The notes beneath the pieces were generated by a model. It did not search any database and was not told the origin of the DNA. It saw only the letters and a program-made list of their open reading frames with translations. This document shows positions 7,252 through 16,969 of a stretch of DNA of 64,000 nucleotides, one piece after another. The position numbers and the translations under genes were made by a program. Origin of the DNA: Marinirhabdus sp963793275 (GTDB lineage Bacteria; Bacteroidota; Bacteroidia; Flavobacteriales; Flavobacteriaceae). Within the stretch, counting starts at the first letter, position 1, and the number at the start of each line of letters is the position of its first letter. Location: NCBI GenBank assembly GCA_963793275.1, contig CAWBZL010000004.1, positions 620,001-684,000 on the forward strand, read 5' to 3'.

Positions 7252-10200
7252 ATGTTTTTAATCTTCGATACCGAAACCACCGGACTTCCCCGTAACTGGA
7301 ACGCTCCCCTAACCGATAGCGATAACTGGCCCCGCTGCATACAAATTGCCTGGCAGTTGCACGACGCCATGGGGAATATGATCGAGCACGAAGATTATCT
7401 CATCCAGCCGGAAGGTTTCAACATTCCGTTTGATGCCGAAAAAATCCACGGTATTTCAACCGAGTTGGCACAAAAAGAAGGAATTCCGCTTGCTGAAATG
7501 ATGCAAAAATTTTCAGCAGTATTAGAAAAAACAAAATTTTTGGTTGGACAAAATGTAGGGTTCGATCTTAATATTATGGGAGCCGAATTTCTTCGGTTGA
7601 ACCAGGTAAATGTATTGCCCAATTTCCCGGTACTGGATACCTGTACCGAAACCACCGCACAACTTTGTCAGATTCCCGGTGGACGCTATGGAAAATTTAA
7701 ACTTCCTACACTTTCAGAATTACACGCATTTCTTTTTGACACCTCTTTTGCTGAAGCGCACAACGCTACGGCCGACGTTGAAGCTACGACCCGTTGTTTC
7801 TTTGAATTGGTGCGTCGTCAAATTTTTACGGCGGAAGAATTAGATGTGCAACCGGACTACTTCGAGAATTTTTCCGAAGAAAACCCAAAAGAGATCGAAC
7901 TTATTGGTCTCAAACATATCAATCTTCAGAAAGCCTCCGAAGCCATTCGGCCGCCCTCGAAGCCAGGACCGAAACTCAGGAAATCTCGAAAGAAGAGCTT
8001 CAGGAAAATATTGAGGTTTTAGAAGATGCGCCTTTTGCCCATTTACATAACCACTCGCAGTTTTCTATACTGCAATCCACAGCCAGTACACAGGATCTGG
8101 TAAATGCTGCTATTGCCGATAACCAGCCGGCAGTTGCCATAACCGATAGTGGTAATATGATGGGTGCGTTTCATTTTTCGCGTGCCGTGAATAACCATAA
8201 TGCCGCTCTTCAGAAAAACTACGAAGCCGATCTAAAAGCATACGAAGATTTTGATGATACAGCGACCGATTTTGATGGTGTGGTTCCGGACCAGCCACAG
8301 CCACCAAAGGACCTAAAGGCAATTGTGGGGTGTGAGTTTTTTGTGTGTGAAGATCACACCAACAAGTCCCACAAGGATAATGGCTACCAGATTGTGTTGC
8401 TGGCGAAAAATAAAAAAGGGTACCATAATCTGGCAAAAATGGCCAGTATCGCCTATGTAAACGGGTTTTATTACGTGCCAAGAATTGACCGCGAAGTCAT
8501 AAAAAAATATAAGGAAGATGTGATCGTGCTTTCAGGAAGTATGTACGGCGAAGTGTCCAGCAAAATATTGAATATTGGTGAAAATCAGGCCGAAGAAGCC
8601 CTGCTATGGTGGAAGGAAACGTTTGGAGAAGATTTCTATCTTGAAATAATGCGTCACGAACAGGAAGACGAAAACAGGGTGAACGATACCTTAGTAGCCT
8701 TCAGTAAAAAGCATGATGTAAAATTAATTGCCGCTAACAACACGTATTATATTGACAAAGAAAATGCCAACGCGCACGATATTTTGTTATGTGTAAAGGA
8801 CGGCGAAAAGCAGGCAACACCTATTGGTAGAGGCCGTGGTTACAGATACGGACTTCCCAACCAGGAGTATTACTTCAAATCTCAGGACGAGATGAAGTCT
8901 ATTTTTAAAGATCTGCCGGAGGCAATTGCCAATATCTCCGAGATCGTTGCGAAGATAGAATCCTACAGTTTACAGCGTGATGTCTTACTTCCAAAGTTTG
9001 ATATCCCCGAGGAATTTAAAGTAGTAGAAGACGAAACCGACGGCGGAAAACGTGGTGAAAATGCCTACCTCAAACACCTCACTTTTGTAGGTGCCAGAAA
9101 GCGCTATGGTGAATTGACTCCTGAAATAGAAGAGCGAATTAATTTTGAGCTTGAGGTAATTGCCCACACTGGCTATCCGGGCTATTTCCTCATTACCGAA
9201 GATTTTATTCGCGAAGCGCGTGCGATGGATGTTTCGGTAGGACCTGGACGAGGCTCTGCAGCGGGAAGTGTGGTAGCGTACTGCCTGTGGATCACCAATA
9301 TTGATCCTATTAAGTACGATCTGCTTTTTGAGCGTTTCTTAAATCCGGATCGTGTGAGTATGCCCGATATTGATATAGATTTTGACGACGAAGGCCGAAG
9401 CCGTGTGATGGATTATGTGATTCAGAAATACGGTGCCAATCAGGTAGCACAGATCATTACCTACGGAACTATGGCGGCCAAAAGCTCTATTAGGGATACG
9501 GCGCGTGTACTGGATCTGCCTTTGGGCGATGCTGATAGGATCTCGAAGTTGATCCCTAATATGACCAAGTTGAATAAGATCTTCGGGATGAGCGATCAGG
9601 AGCTTCGGTCCAAATTCAGAAGTGACGAGCTGCCTAAAGTGAATGAATTACTGAATCTTTCAGAAGGAAGCGATCTGGAAGCCGAAACCATCAACCAGGC
9701 GAAGATCCTGGAAGGTTCCGTACGAAATACCGGGATTCACGCTTGCGGGGTAATTATCACGCCAAGCGATATTACAGATTTTGTTCCCGTTGCCACGGCG
9801 AAGGATAGTGATTTATATGTTACTCAGTTTGATAACTCTGTGGTAGAAAGCGCAGGTTTGCTGAAAATGGACTTTCTGGGCTTAAAAACACTAACGCTTA
9901 TTAAGGATACCGTGAAGCTGGTAAAACATAAACACGATGTAGATCTGGATCCAGATAATTTTCCGTTGGACGATGAAGCTACGTACGAGTTGTTCCAGCG
10001 TGGTGAAACGGTTGGGATATTTCAGTATGAAAGTGCCGGGATGCAGAAATATATGAAGGAGCTAAAACCCACGGTTTTTGCCGATCTTATTGCGATGAAC
10101 GCGCTGTACCGTCCGGGACACTTTGGAATACATTCCTAGTTTTATCCGAAGAAAAAACGGAGAAGAGGATATTGAATATGATCTTCCGGCGATGGAAGAA

Positions 10201-11682
10201 TACCTGCAGGAAACCTACGGAATTACCGTGTACCAGGAGCAGGTAATGTTGCTGTCACAGAAACTGGCAGATTTTAGTAAAGGTGATGCCGATGTACTGC
10301 GGAAGGCGATGGGAAAAAAGCAAAAAGCCGTACTCGATAAAATGAAACCGCGCTTTATTGAAAACGCATCGGCAAAAGGGCACGACGCCGAAAAACTGGA
10401 AAAGATATGGAAGGATTGGGAAGCCTTTGCGAGTTATGCCTTTAATAAAAGTCACTCTACCTGCTATGCGTGGATCGCCTACCAGACAGCCTACTTAAAA
10501 GCCCATTACCCTGCCGAATATATGGCAGCCGTGTTAAGTAATAATATGAGCGACATTAAGCAGGTGACCTTTTTTATGGAAGAATGTAAGCGCATGGGGC
10601 TGGAAGTTCTGGGTCCCGATGTAAATGAGTCCTTCCACAAGTTTACCGTAAACGATCGTGGAGCCGTACGTTTTGGAATGGGTGCTGTAAAAGGCGTGGG
10701 GAGTGGTGCCGTAGCAACTATCGTGGAACACAGAAAAGACGGCAAGTACAAATCGATATTTGATCTGGCGAAGCGTGTCGATTTACGAAACGCCAACAAA
10801 AAAGCGTTTGAAAATTTAATACTCGCGGGTGGTTTTGATAGTTTTAAGCAGCATCGCGCGCAGTACATGCACGATGATGGAGATGGCGTAAAATTTTATG
10901 AAAAAGTAGTGAAGTTTGCGCAGAAATATCAGGAAACGCAAAACAGCAGTCAGGTAAGTTTGTTTGGCGATGCCAGCGACGTGCAAATTGCCGAACCCCA
11001 GGTGCCTCCCTGTGAAGAATGGGGCACCATGCAAAAGCTAAAACAGGAAAAAGAAGTAGTGGGAATCTACATTTCCGGACACCCGCTGGACGATTTTAAA
11101 GTTGAAATGAAAAACTTTACCAACTGCAAGGTCTCTAATTTTAATAATCTGGAAAAATATGTAAACCGTGAGTTGTGCTTTGGTGGGATCGTGAGCGACG
11201 TACAACACAGGGAAAGCAAGCAGGGAAAAGGCTGGGCGATCTTTACCGTAGAAGATTATGAAGACAGTTACGAATTTAAGATCTTTGGGGAAGAATACCT
11301 TAAATGGCGCCATTTCTTAATACCTAATAGTTTTATCTATGCCCGCGTGTTTGTAAAAGAAGGCTGGACCAACCGGGATACCGGTAAAAAAGGAGAGCCA
11401 AGACTGCAATACACGTTTATGCAAATGTTGCACGATGTAATGGATAATCAGGCTAAAAAGCTTACCATACAAATGCCAGTGCAGGATCTGGAAGATGGCA
11501 AGATAGAACGCTTAAAAGAACTTTTTAATTATCACAAAGGCGATCAAAAACTCCATTTTACCATTTACGAAGTAGAAGAAAAAGTAAAACTACAAATGCC
11601 CAGCCGTACCCATAAAATTAAGATATGTAATGAACTGTTGGAAGAGTTGCAATTGGATGGGGTGAAGTATCGGTTGAATTAG
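7252..11682 (+). pseudogene. dnaE: DNA polymerase III alpha subunit with N-terminal exonuclease, two frameshifts
   Basis: Replicative polymerase DnaE with the flavobacterial N-terminal DnaQ-type exonuclease. Exonuclease motifs: FDTETTGLP, GQNVGFDLNIMGAEF and HNATADVE. The PHP domain starts HLHNHSQFS near 8040. The polymerase core shows GPGRGSAAGS and PDIDIDFDDEG; the end reads LDGVKYRLN. The reading frame breaks twice. At 7950 one base is missing (the frame resumes as AALEARTETQE; a GGG run reads GG). At 10120 an extra A turns the expected RPGPLEYIPSF into RPGHFGIHS-stop. Correcting both gives about 1,478 residues, normal for the family. The ATG at 7252 starts MFLIFDTETTG; an upstream TTG is less likely. 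Because the gene should be essential and only single bases are involved, assembly error is more likely than a true null. Confidence 0.9.
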
Positions 11683-11724
11683 AAATTTTTGTTATAGGGA
11701 AAACCTGGAAACTAAAATCAAGAT

Positions 11725-12342
11725 TTGAAGCAAGAAGCTGAACAGTACTATTTTATTTTTGAAGACTGGAGCTTGGATCCCAACCAATGGTCTATGCTAT
11801 TGGATAGTAGTGCGGTGTTTCTGGCAATTTCCGGGGTTGTTTTGGGGTATGTGCTTTACCGAAAACAGCGCATTGACAATGCGAAAGACGCCTACGATTT
11901 TTTTCGCTCGTCGTTGCCGGAGTTGGAACAATCTATTGCCAGTGCTATTGTGGACTTAAACGAATTTAAGACCTCGCTGGATCTGGACAATTTTGTAAAC
12001 CCAATTTTATCTGCTTCGCTCAACGATTCATTTTTGAATAAAATTAATTTAGTAGACCTTAACCGGTATTATGTGGACAATTCGCCAGCGAAACTCCAAA
12101 ATTACAAGCAACTTGTAGTAGACGCTAATTTTTTTGGGAATTACCACGCCTATATCACCAAGGAGATTAATTATTTTAGAACCAATTACCTGAACAAAAA
12201 GGAAACGCTGGCCGAAAACCCCGAAAAAAGCGAGTTGCTCGCTGCAGAATTAGCACAGATGAAAGCAAAAATAAAAGGCGTTTTGGAAAAAGACATCGTA
12301 AAATTTGAAGCGGTGCTGGGGAATTTGAGAGAGTTGATGTGA
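11725..12342 (+). CDS. Hypothetical single-pass membrane protein
   Basis: A 205-residue protein that I do not recognise. One membrane segment lies at about residues 29-46 (LDSSAVFLAISGVVLGYVLY), followed by a long, charged, probably helical cytoplasmic part ending in a Lys/Glu-rich stretch. The frame opens with TTG at 11725 (MKQEAEQYYFIFEDW); the first ATG, at 11794, would remove the N-terminal tail but keep the membrane segment. It lies between the intact dnaE 3' end and a second, diverged dnaE 3' end (12402-12467), so it may have arrived by recombination. Base composition is like that of its neighbours. Confidence 0.55.
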   Translation: MKQEAEQYYFIFEDWSLDPNQWSMLLDSSAVFLAISGVVLGYVLYRKQRIDNAKDAYDFFRSSLPELEQSIASAIVDLNEFKTSLDLDNFVNPILSASLNDSFLNKINLVDLNRYYVDNSPAKLQNYKQLVVDANFFGNYHAYITKEINYFRTNYLNKKETLAENPEKSELLAAELAQMKAKIKGVLEKDIVKFEAVLGNLRELM

Positions 12343-12401
12343 TTTTTTGTCCGTATTAGCAATTATTATCAATAGGTGAGGTTAGTACGATAGAGTCGAC
12401 A

Positions 12402-12467
12402 ATGAGGATATGTAATAAGTTGTTGGAGGAGTTAGAGCTAGAAGGGGTGAAGTGTAGGTTAAATTAG
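12402..12467 (+). pseudogene. Relic of a second dnaE 3' end
   Basis: In frame this reads MRICNKLLEELELEGVKCRLN-stop, against IKICNELLEELQLDGVKYRLN-stop at the end of dnaE (11682). Over the last 60 bases 47 match by my count. Six of the ten changed codons are synonymous. No other part of dnaE is visible upstream of it. It looks like the tail of a related dnaE allele left by recombination rather than a fresh local duplication. Confidence 0.7.
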
Positions 12468-12540
12468 AAGGTTGTTTAAAATGATAAACAGGTCATTGTT
12501 AAAGTATCTTTTTATAGTTTTACAAAAATGAAATCTTTTA

Positions 12541-13248
12541 ATGAATAATCAAGAAAGAATACAGATATTAAATAATGCCAAGAATTTCTTCAGATCTGAA
12601 ATTGTTCAAAATCACATAAATGGTGCTTGCGAAAGAGCGAGTCGACTTTCTGAATATAATGTCAATCCATTCTTGTTTAAATATTTAGCAAACTTCTTAA
12701 CTGGAAATGACGATCCTAACAGTATTGCTAGAGCTCTAGTTTTACCAAGAATATTGGGTTCTTCTATTACAACATCTTTTGGGATGAAAGTACAGAGCCT
12801 AATAAGTTCGCTTTTTCAAGGGCTTGGTTCTACAACCCAAGGAGTCGATATAGAATTTATTGATGCAATTGATGGAAGAAAGAAGTACTGTCAGTTAAAA
12901 GCTGGACCTAATACTATTAATTACGATGACGTTACTACCATAATTAATCATTTTGATGGAGTCAGAAAACTTGCTCGTACTAATAATTTGAATGTTGGGA
13001 TTAATGATATGATCGTATGTGTAGTTTATGGTGAAGAATCTGAATTAAGCTCTCATTATAAAAGAATTGGTCAAAACTACCCAGTATATATTGGTAAAGA
13101 TTTTTGGCATCGATTGACAGGTAAAGAGGATTTCTATTTTGAATTAATTGATGCGATAGGAGAAGTTGCTTTAGAGGTTGATGCTAGCAGAATAGTTGAA
13201 AAAACTATCGAGAATTTGGCAAAAGAAATTACTGAAAAGTATCAATAA
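12541..13248 (+). CDS. Type II restriction endonuclease, probably PmeII family
   Basis: A 235-residue protein with the look of a PD-(D/E)xK nuclease: GVDIEFID (residues about 99-106) supplies the Asp and CQLKAG (about 117-122) the QxK pair. The wider match (KYLANFLTG, GRKKYCQLKAGPNTIN, YPVYIGKDFWHRLTG) fits what I remember of the PmeII restriction family; the family name is from memory. It should cut foreign DNA lacking the partner methylation. It converges with the cytosine methyltransferase gene, and the two coding ends overlap by 7 bp. The DNA here is visibly richer in A/T than the dnaE region, consistent with acquisition. Recognition sequence cannot be read from the protein. Confidence 0.75.
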   Translation: MNNQERIQILNNAKNFFRSEIVQNHINGACERASRLSEYNVNPFLFKYLANFLTGNDDPNSIARALVLPRILGSSITTSFGMKVQSLISSLFQGLGSTTQGVDIEFIDAIDGRKKYCQLKAGPNTINYDDVTTIINHFDGVRKLARTNNLNVGINDMIVCVVYGEESELSSHYKRIGQNYPVYIGKDFWHRLTGKEDFYFELIDAIGEVALEVDASRIVEKTIENLAKEITEKYQ

Positions 13249-14486
13249 GCTCTATTGTTTCCAACTCTACAATATTCATTCAAAAACTTAATTACAGAAT
13301 AACCTATTTCTTTACCTAAATTACAAGGAACAGCATTCCCAATTTGTTTATATTGTTGAGAGATAGAACCAGCAAATTTCCATTCGTCTGGAAATGTTTG
13401 AATTCTAGCATATTCTCTGACTGTAAATGGCCTCGTTTCATCAGGGTGGCATCTTTCGGTTTGTTTCTGAGCAGGACTACAAGTCAAAGTTAAGCTAGGT
13501 TCATCCCATCCAATTCTTCTTGCCATGCCAGTTTTACCTCCTCCTAAATAAAAGCTTTTGCCCATATATTCTTTCTGAATGTCTATTGGTAAGTCTCTCC
13601 AATAACCTTTTGGTGGAACAAGATCGAGAACTTCTTTTTTATGTTCTGGGTATTTAGAACCATGTGATTTTGGAACATTTGTATCGTATAAATCGCCTTT
13701 TTTTAATGCATCTTTCAAATTGTATATTTTATGATTAGGTTTGGGATACTGATATTTTATATCAATATCCTTTCTAACTCCTACCAAAATAAGCCTTTCA
13801 CGTTTCTGGGGAACATTATAGTGAATAGCCTTTAATACTTCTGCTGGAATCACGTTATACCCTATTTCGTCAAGAATAGAAATCATCCCCTCTAGAGTTT
13901 TTCCCTTTTCATGGGATAATAATCCTCTTACATTTTCACCTATGCAAATAGGTGGTTTAACTTCTTTGACAACACGTGCAAATTCGTAAAATAAGGTTCC
14001 GCGAGCATCTTCTAGACCTAGTTTTTTTCCGGCATAGCTAAAAGCTTGGCAAGGAAATCCACCTGTTACAACATCTACTTTATTTTCAAAACTTTTAAAT
14101 GAGAATGATTTAATATCACCTTCTAAAACATTCCAATGAGGTCTATTTTCTCTTAATGTTTGACATGCCCATTTATCAATTTCATTAAGGGCAATGCATT
14201 CTAATCCTGCTTTTTCCATCCCTATAGCCAACCCACCTGCTCCTGCAAATAATTCTAAAACTGAAAATTTTTTGTAAGGATCAACAGCATTATTTATTTT
14301 TACATCAATAGTATCTTCAAACATTTCACCTAAGAACAGTTGAATGTCTTTTTTTTTGTAAACTCTATAATTCGATCCAGGCTCTCTAACTGCATTTAGA
14401 ACGCCTTCCTTATCCCAACGTCTTAATGTTTCTTTACTTTTACCAATTAATTCTGCTGTTTCCGCAAGAGACAAATATTCGTTCAT
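13242..14486 (-). CDS. DNA (cytosine-5) methyltransferase with N-terminal HTH domain
   Basis: A 414-residue C5-cytosine methyltransferase, the protective partner of the nuclease at 12541. SAM motif I is VLELFAGAGGLAIGMEKAG, the catalytic loop is GGFPCQAFSY, followed by the GENVRGL motif, and the C-terminal motifs include GNAVPCNLG. Residues 1-55 form a separate MerR/excisionase-like helix-turn-helix (LSLAETAELIGKSKETLRRWD). HTH-methyltransferase fusions are known to regulate their own genes. The start is placed at the ATG at 14486 (MNEYLSLAET); an ATG 18 bp upstream is also in frame. A perfect 12-bp palindrome sits in its presumed promoter at 14533-14544. Confidence 0.9.
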   Translation of the reverse strand: MNEYLSLAETAELIGKSKETLRRWDKEGVLNAVREPGSNYRVYKKKDIQLFLGEMFEDTIDVKINNAVDPYKKFSVLELFAGAGGLAIGMEKAGLECIALNEIDKWACQTLRENRPHWNVLEGDIKSFSFKSFENKVDVVTGGFPCQAFSYAGKKLGLEDARGTLFYEFARVVKEVKPPICIGENVRGLLSHEKGKTLEGMISILDEIGYNVIPAEVLKAIHYNVPQKRERLILVGVRKDIDIKYQYPKPNHKIYNLKDALKKGDLYDTNVPKSHGSKYPEHKKEVLDLVPPKGYWRDLPIDIQKEYMGKSFYLGGGKTGMARRIGWDEPSLTLTCSPAQKQTERCHPDETRPFTVREYARIQTFPDEWKFAGSISQQYKQIGNAVPCNLGKEIGYSVIKFLNEYCRVGNNRAY

Positions 14487-14517
14487 AACCACCTTATTAA
14501 ACATTAAACATTGGTTA

Positions 14518-14544
14518 CAAATTTATGTTATATTCCTTAAGGAA
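14518..14544 (-). promoter_or_regulatory. Methyltransferase promoter with operator-like palindrome
   Basis: The minus strand has a -7 box TAAATTTG at 14518-14525. The perfect palindrome TTCCTTAAGGAA occupies 14533-14544, inside what would be the spacer between -33 and -7. It lies 47 bp upstream of the methyltransferase start. It is a good candidate binding site for that protein's own HTH domain. No copy was seen before the nuclease gene. Confidence 0.5.
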
Positions 14545-14598
14545 AAAATAATTTGTTGTGTTTTTACAATTATTATTTAAGTTGTTCATAATTTCCCT

Positions 14599-14847
14599 TT
14601 AAATCAGTTTTTTGATTGCTTCTATATAGATGCTTAATTTTTCCGAAGAAATTATTTCAACTTCTAAATCTCTAGCCAAAACGACATTAACCGAAGGAAA
14701 AATAAATCCAGTATCTAGGGCTTCTATCTTTGCTCTTGTTCGGTCTCCATCTTCAAAAACTTCCAAGACTACATATTTTTGATTGGGATCTTCATCAATA
14801 TTGGGAGTATGAAATTTGACTATTTGTCCTTTTTCAATTGGTTTCAT
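14599..14847 (-). CDS. Small hypothetical protein, 82 residues
   Basis: An 82-residue soluble, beta-rich protein beginning MKPIEKGQIVKFHTPNIDED. The pattern GQIVKFHTP...YVVLEV...A.I.ALDTG..F is one I associate with small hypothetical proteins of accessory regions in Bacteroidota, but I cannot assign a function. It has no signal peptide or membrane segment. It lies just upstream of the methyltransferase on the same strand, separated by about 110 bp, and shares the A/T-rich composition of the restriction locus. Confidence 0.6.
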   Translation of the reverse strand: MKPIEKGQIVKFHTPNIDEDPNQKYVVLEVFEDGDRTRAKIEALDTGFIFPSVNVVLARDLEVEIISSEKLSIYIEAIKKLI

Positions 14848-14935
14848 AGTGTTTTTATTTCCTACAAAAATAACTCCTCAATAATATTGTGTCAACCGAC
14901 AATAAGTATCAATTAGCAAATAATTCAAGTTGTCA

Positions 14936-15496
14936 TTAATTCAAACTATCTCCCAAAACTTCTCTTTTAGTTTCCACCAATTCCTTTTCCTCTACCACAA
15001 CACCATCCGTCGTAAACGTGATGCCTTGCTGGCCAATGCTGCCCAGCATCACGGCTTGTATCACAGGGTGGAGCTGTTTTTGGGCGCCCCAGGTGAGTAG
15101 GAAGTTGGCGCCGCTCCCTCCGGCTTCGTCTGCTTCATCAATCACATAGTCCACAGTTTCCAGCGGATGCAGGTAAATTGGCTCTTCCAGATAGTTGCGT
15201 ACCAGATGCCCGGCAGAGTCGTAATAATCTACATTTTTAAGATATAGGGTGTCGCTTTTACTGGTGTTACGAATACTAAGGGTAGCGGCGAGGAGTACTT
15301 TGTAGTTTCGGGTACGACTGTAGATGTCGCTATAAATGGGGACGTAGACTTCATTTTCAACGGGGAAATTAAACTGGCCGGTATAGGTTTTAGGTTCGGG
15401 TGGGGTTTCGGTTTCCTGGTGCAACGGATTGTATTCCTGGCAGGCGCTAAGAAAGATGTAACAACTTACTGATACAAGGAAGGCAAGTTTTTTCAT
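14936..15496 (-). CDS. DUF3124 lipoprotein
   Basis: A 186-residue lipoprotein. The signal peptide ends LSAC (Cys at about residue 19). The mature domain matches DUF3124: VYVPIYSDIYSRTRNYKVLLAATLSIRNT, then DTLYLKNVDYYDSAGHLVRNYL and a C-terminal segment containing SGANFLLTW. Function is unknown; it is probably anchored in the periplasm or outer membrane. The bestrophin gene lies 41 bp upstream on the same strand, so the two may be co-transcribed. Confidence 0.8.
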   Translation of the reverse strand: MKKLAFLVSVSCYIFLSACQEYNPLHQETETPPEPKTYTGQFNFPVENEVYVPIYSDIYSRTRNYKVLLAATLSIRNTSKSDTLYLKNVDYYDSAGHLVRNYLEEPIYLHPLETVDYVIDEADEAGGSGANFLLTWGAQKQLHPVIQAVMLGSIGQQGITFTTDGVVVEEKELVETKREVLGDSLN

Positions 15497-15537
15497 AGGT
15501 AAAGATATTAAAATTGGCTGGCGCTCTGGTTTTCTTT

Positions 15538-16524
15538 TTACATTAAAAATCCATCCATCGTCTCCGTTGGTTTTGGGATGTTGGTGTCGTCTATCATTTC
15601 GCGTAGGTCTATTTCAATACCGCGGGCAATGGCGGTAATAGGAACATCGTTATAAGTGCCTTCAAACGGGTTTTCGCTATAGTCCCCAATCTTTTCCATG
15701 AGAAAGAACACCCAGATAATAATGGCCGAAATAACGGGTCCTAACCAATACATCCAACCCATAGTTGTGTTAAATATTTCCAGCAGCCCCAAGGGTACAA
15801 AGGCACAAAAAACGATGGTGAGCCAATAGGCGGTAGAGGCATATTGGCGTGGGAAAGGGAAGTTTTTTATACGTTCGCTCTTTCCCTGATCCTCGTAAAA
15901 GGTCTGGATGAGATGGTGAAATTCCATATGGCGGAAATCTTCGAACAGATTGGCGTCCCTTAATTCCTGTAAGCGTTTGGACTGGATTCTAAGGATCTGG
16001 GTGGCCATGTTGGAATACTTTTCGAGAGATTGTAGTTCGGCGGGCTTCAGGTAGGTTGCCAAAGCTGCTTCCAATCCTTTTTCGTAGTCATCGCACGCGG
16101 TGGCAAAATATAATTTTTTGAGACGCTCTTTGGTATGTTCCCAGGGACGGCTTAACCGTAATTGATACTGAAGGGCAATAAGCCAGGCAATATGACGGTA
16201 GAGGAGTTCTTTTTTTATTTCGGCTTCGTTGGGTCCTTGTACAAAAGAAACCACTGCGGCGCCAAAGGTACGGCTGTTATTTACCATACTGCCCCAGATC
16301 TTTCGGGCTTCCCAGGTGCGGTCGTAGGAACTGTTGTTTTTAAACCCCAGGTAAAAAGCTACGGCAATACCTATAAGACCCAGTGGTTGCCAGGGTAGGT
16401 AAAAACGAATTTCTAAAAAGTAAAACAGTATAAAAAGTAGTGCAGCGTATAAGAGACCTATGAGTAACGGTTTTTTGGACCAGTTTAGGGTCATAAAAAA
16501 TCCGTAATTGCGTTTGGTATACAT
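15538..16524 (-). CDS. Bestrophin-family ion channel
   Basis: A 328-residue inner-membrane protein of the bestrophin/UPF0187 family, pentameric anion or cation channels. Landmarks: LGIAVAFYLGFKNNSSYDRTWEARKIWG near residues 50-80 and PFEGTYNDVPITAIARGIEIDLREM near the C-terminus. Membrane segments are visible at about 20-60 and 225-275. The start ATG at 16524 gives MYTKRNYGFF; MTLNWSKK ten residues later is an alternative. It precedes the DUF3124 lipoprotein gene. Confidence 0.9.
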   Translation of the reverse strand: MYTKRNYGFFMTLNWSKKPLLIGLLYAALLFILFYFLEIRFYLPWQPLGLIGIAVAFYLGFKNNSSYDRTWEARKIWGSMVNNSRTFGAAVVSFVQGPNEAEIKKELLYRHIAWLIALQYQLRLSRPWEHTKERLKKLYFATACDDYEKGLEAALATYLKPAELQSLEKYSNMATQILRIQSKRLQELRDANLFEDFRHMEFHHLIQTFYEDQGKSERIKNFPFPRQYASTAYWLTIVFCAFVPLGLLEIFNTTMGWMYWLGPVISAIIIWVFFLMEKIGDYSENPFEGTYNDVPITAIARGIEIDLREMIDDTNIPKPTETMDGFLM

Positions 16525-16631
16525 AATGGTTGTATTGGTTGTTATAAAGTTACTAATTTAATATGTGGAATCCATAGTTGAAATACAACTAGCTGTTTCT
16601 TTTGCCCAGACCCTTTTTAATACTTCGATCC

Positions 16632-16800
16632 GGGAAGTGATTGAGGCGGCATCCTTTTTTGTGAAGCTTTTTTTTGCTGAAACAGATGGATTGTAATTGT
16701 TTGAAAAGGTAGAAGAAGGATACTAAACTCCCCTTACAAAAAAGATATAGCCGAAAGCGCGGTGCCAGCTGTTGGCTTTGCGCGGGGTAAGCAGCCCGCA
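16632..16800 (+). repeat. Dispersed flavobacterial intergenic repeat, copy 1 (expanded loop)
   Basis: This holds the arms GCGGCATCCTTTTTT and AAAAAAGATATAGCCGAAAGC, which pair across a central loop, and ends near GCGGGGTAAGCAGCCCGC. It is the layout of an intergenic element I recognise as common in flavobacterial genomes, here with extra sequence in the loop. It explains most of the 445-bp gap between the bestrophin and thioredoxin genes, so the minus-strand frame inside it is not listed as a gene. Related copies: 47847 and 58202. Confidence 0.55.
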
Positions 16801-16901
16801 TAGACAGTATTTGCTTCATTTTTAATTTGCTTATAAAATTACTTAATACCTGTATTTTGTTAAGTAATACTGACACAGTGCCGTTTGGAATACTTTTTGC
16901 C

Positions 16902-16909
16902 TATTTTTG
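16902..16909 (+). promoter_or_regulatory. -7 element of the thioredoxin promoter
   Basis: TATTTTTG fits TAnnTTTG and lies 60 bp before the trxA start. A TTTG sits upstream, but only 14 bases away rather than the usual 19. Confidence 0.4.
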
Positions 16910-16969
16910 TGTGACAATAACGTAAGTACAACCTGATTTCCGATTGAGGAAACATTAAATTATAGAAAA

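Noticed and set aside
10110..10130. Programmed frameshift in dnaE
   Set aside because: No slippery heptamer or downstream pseudoknot was seen, and the other break at 7950 is a one-base loss in a G run; error or mutation is simpler.
13242..14504. Longer methyltransferase start at 14504
   Set aside because: The six extra residues (MFNKVV) precede the HTH that begins MNEYLSLAE; the downstream ATG fits the domain better, although the upstream one cannot be excluded.
16589..16876. Minus-strand open frame of up to 95 codons between the bestrophin and thioredoxin genes
   Set aside because: It lies inside copy 1 of the dispersed intergenic repeat; its Lys/Phe-rich translation follows from the repeat arms and not from coding constraint.
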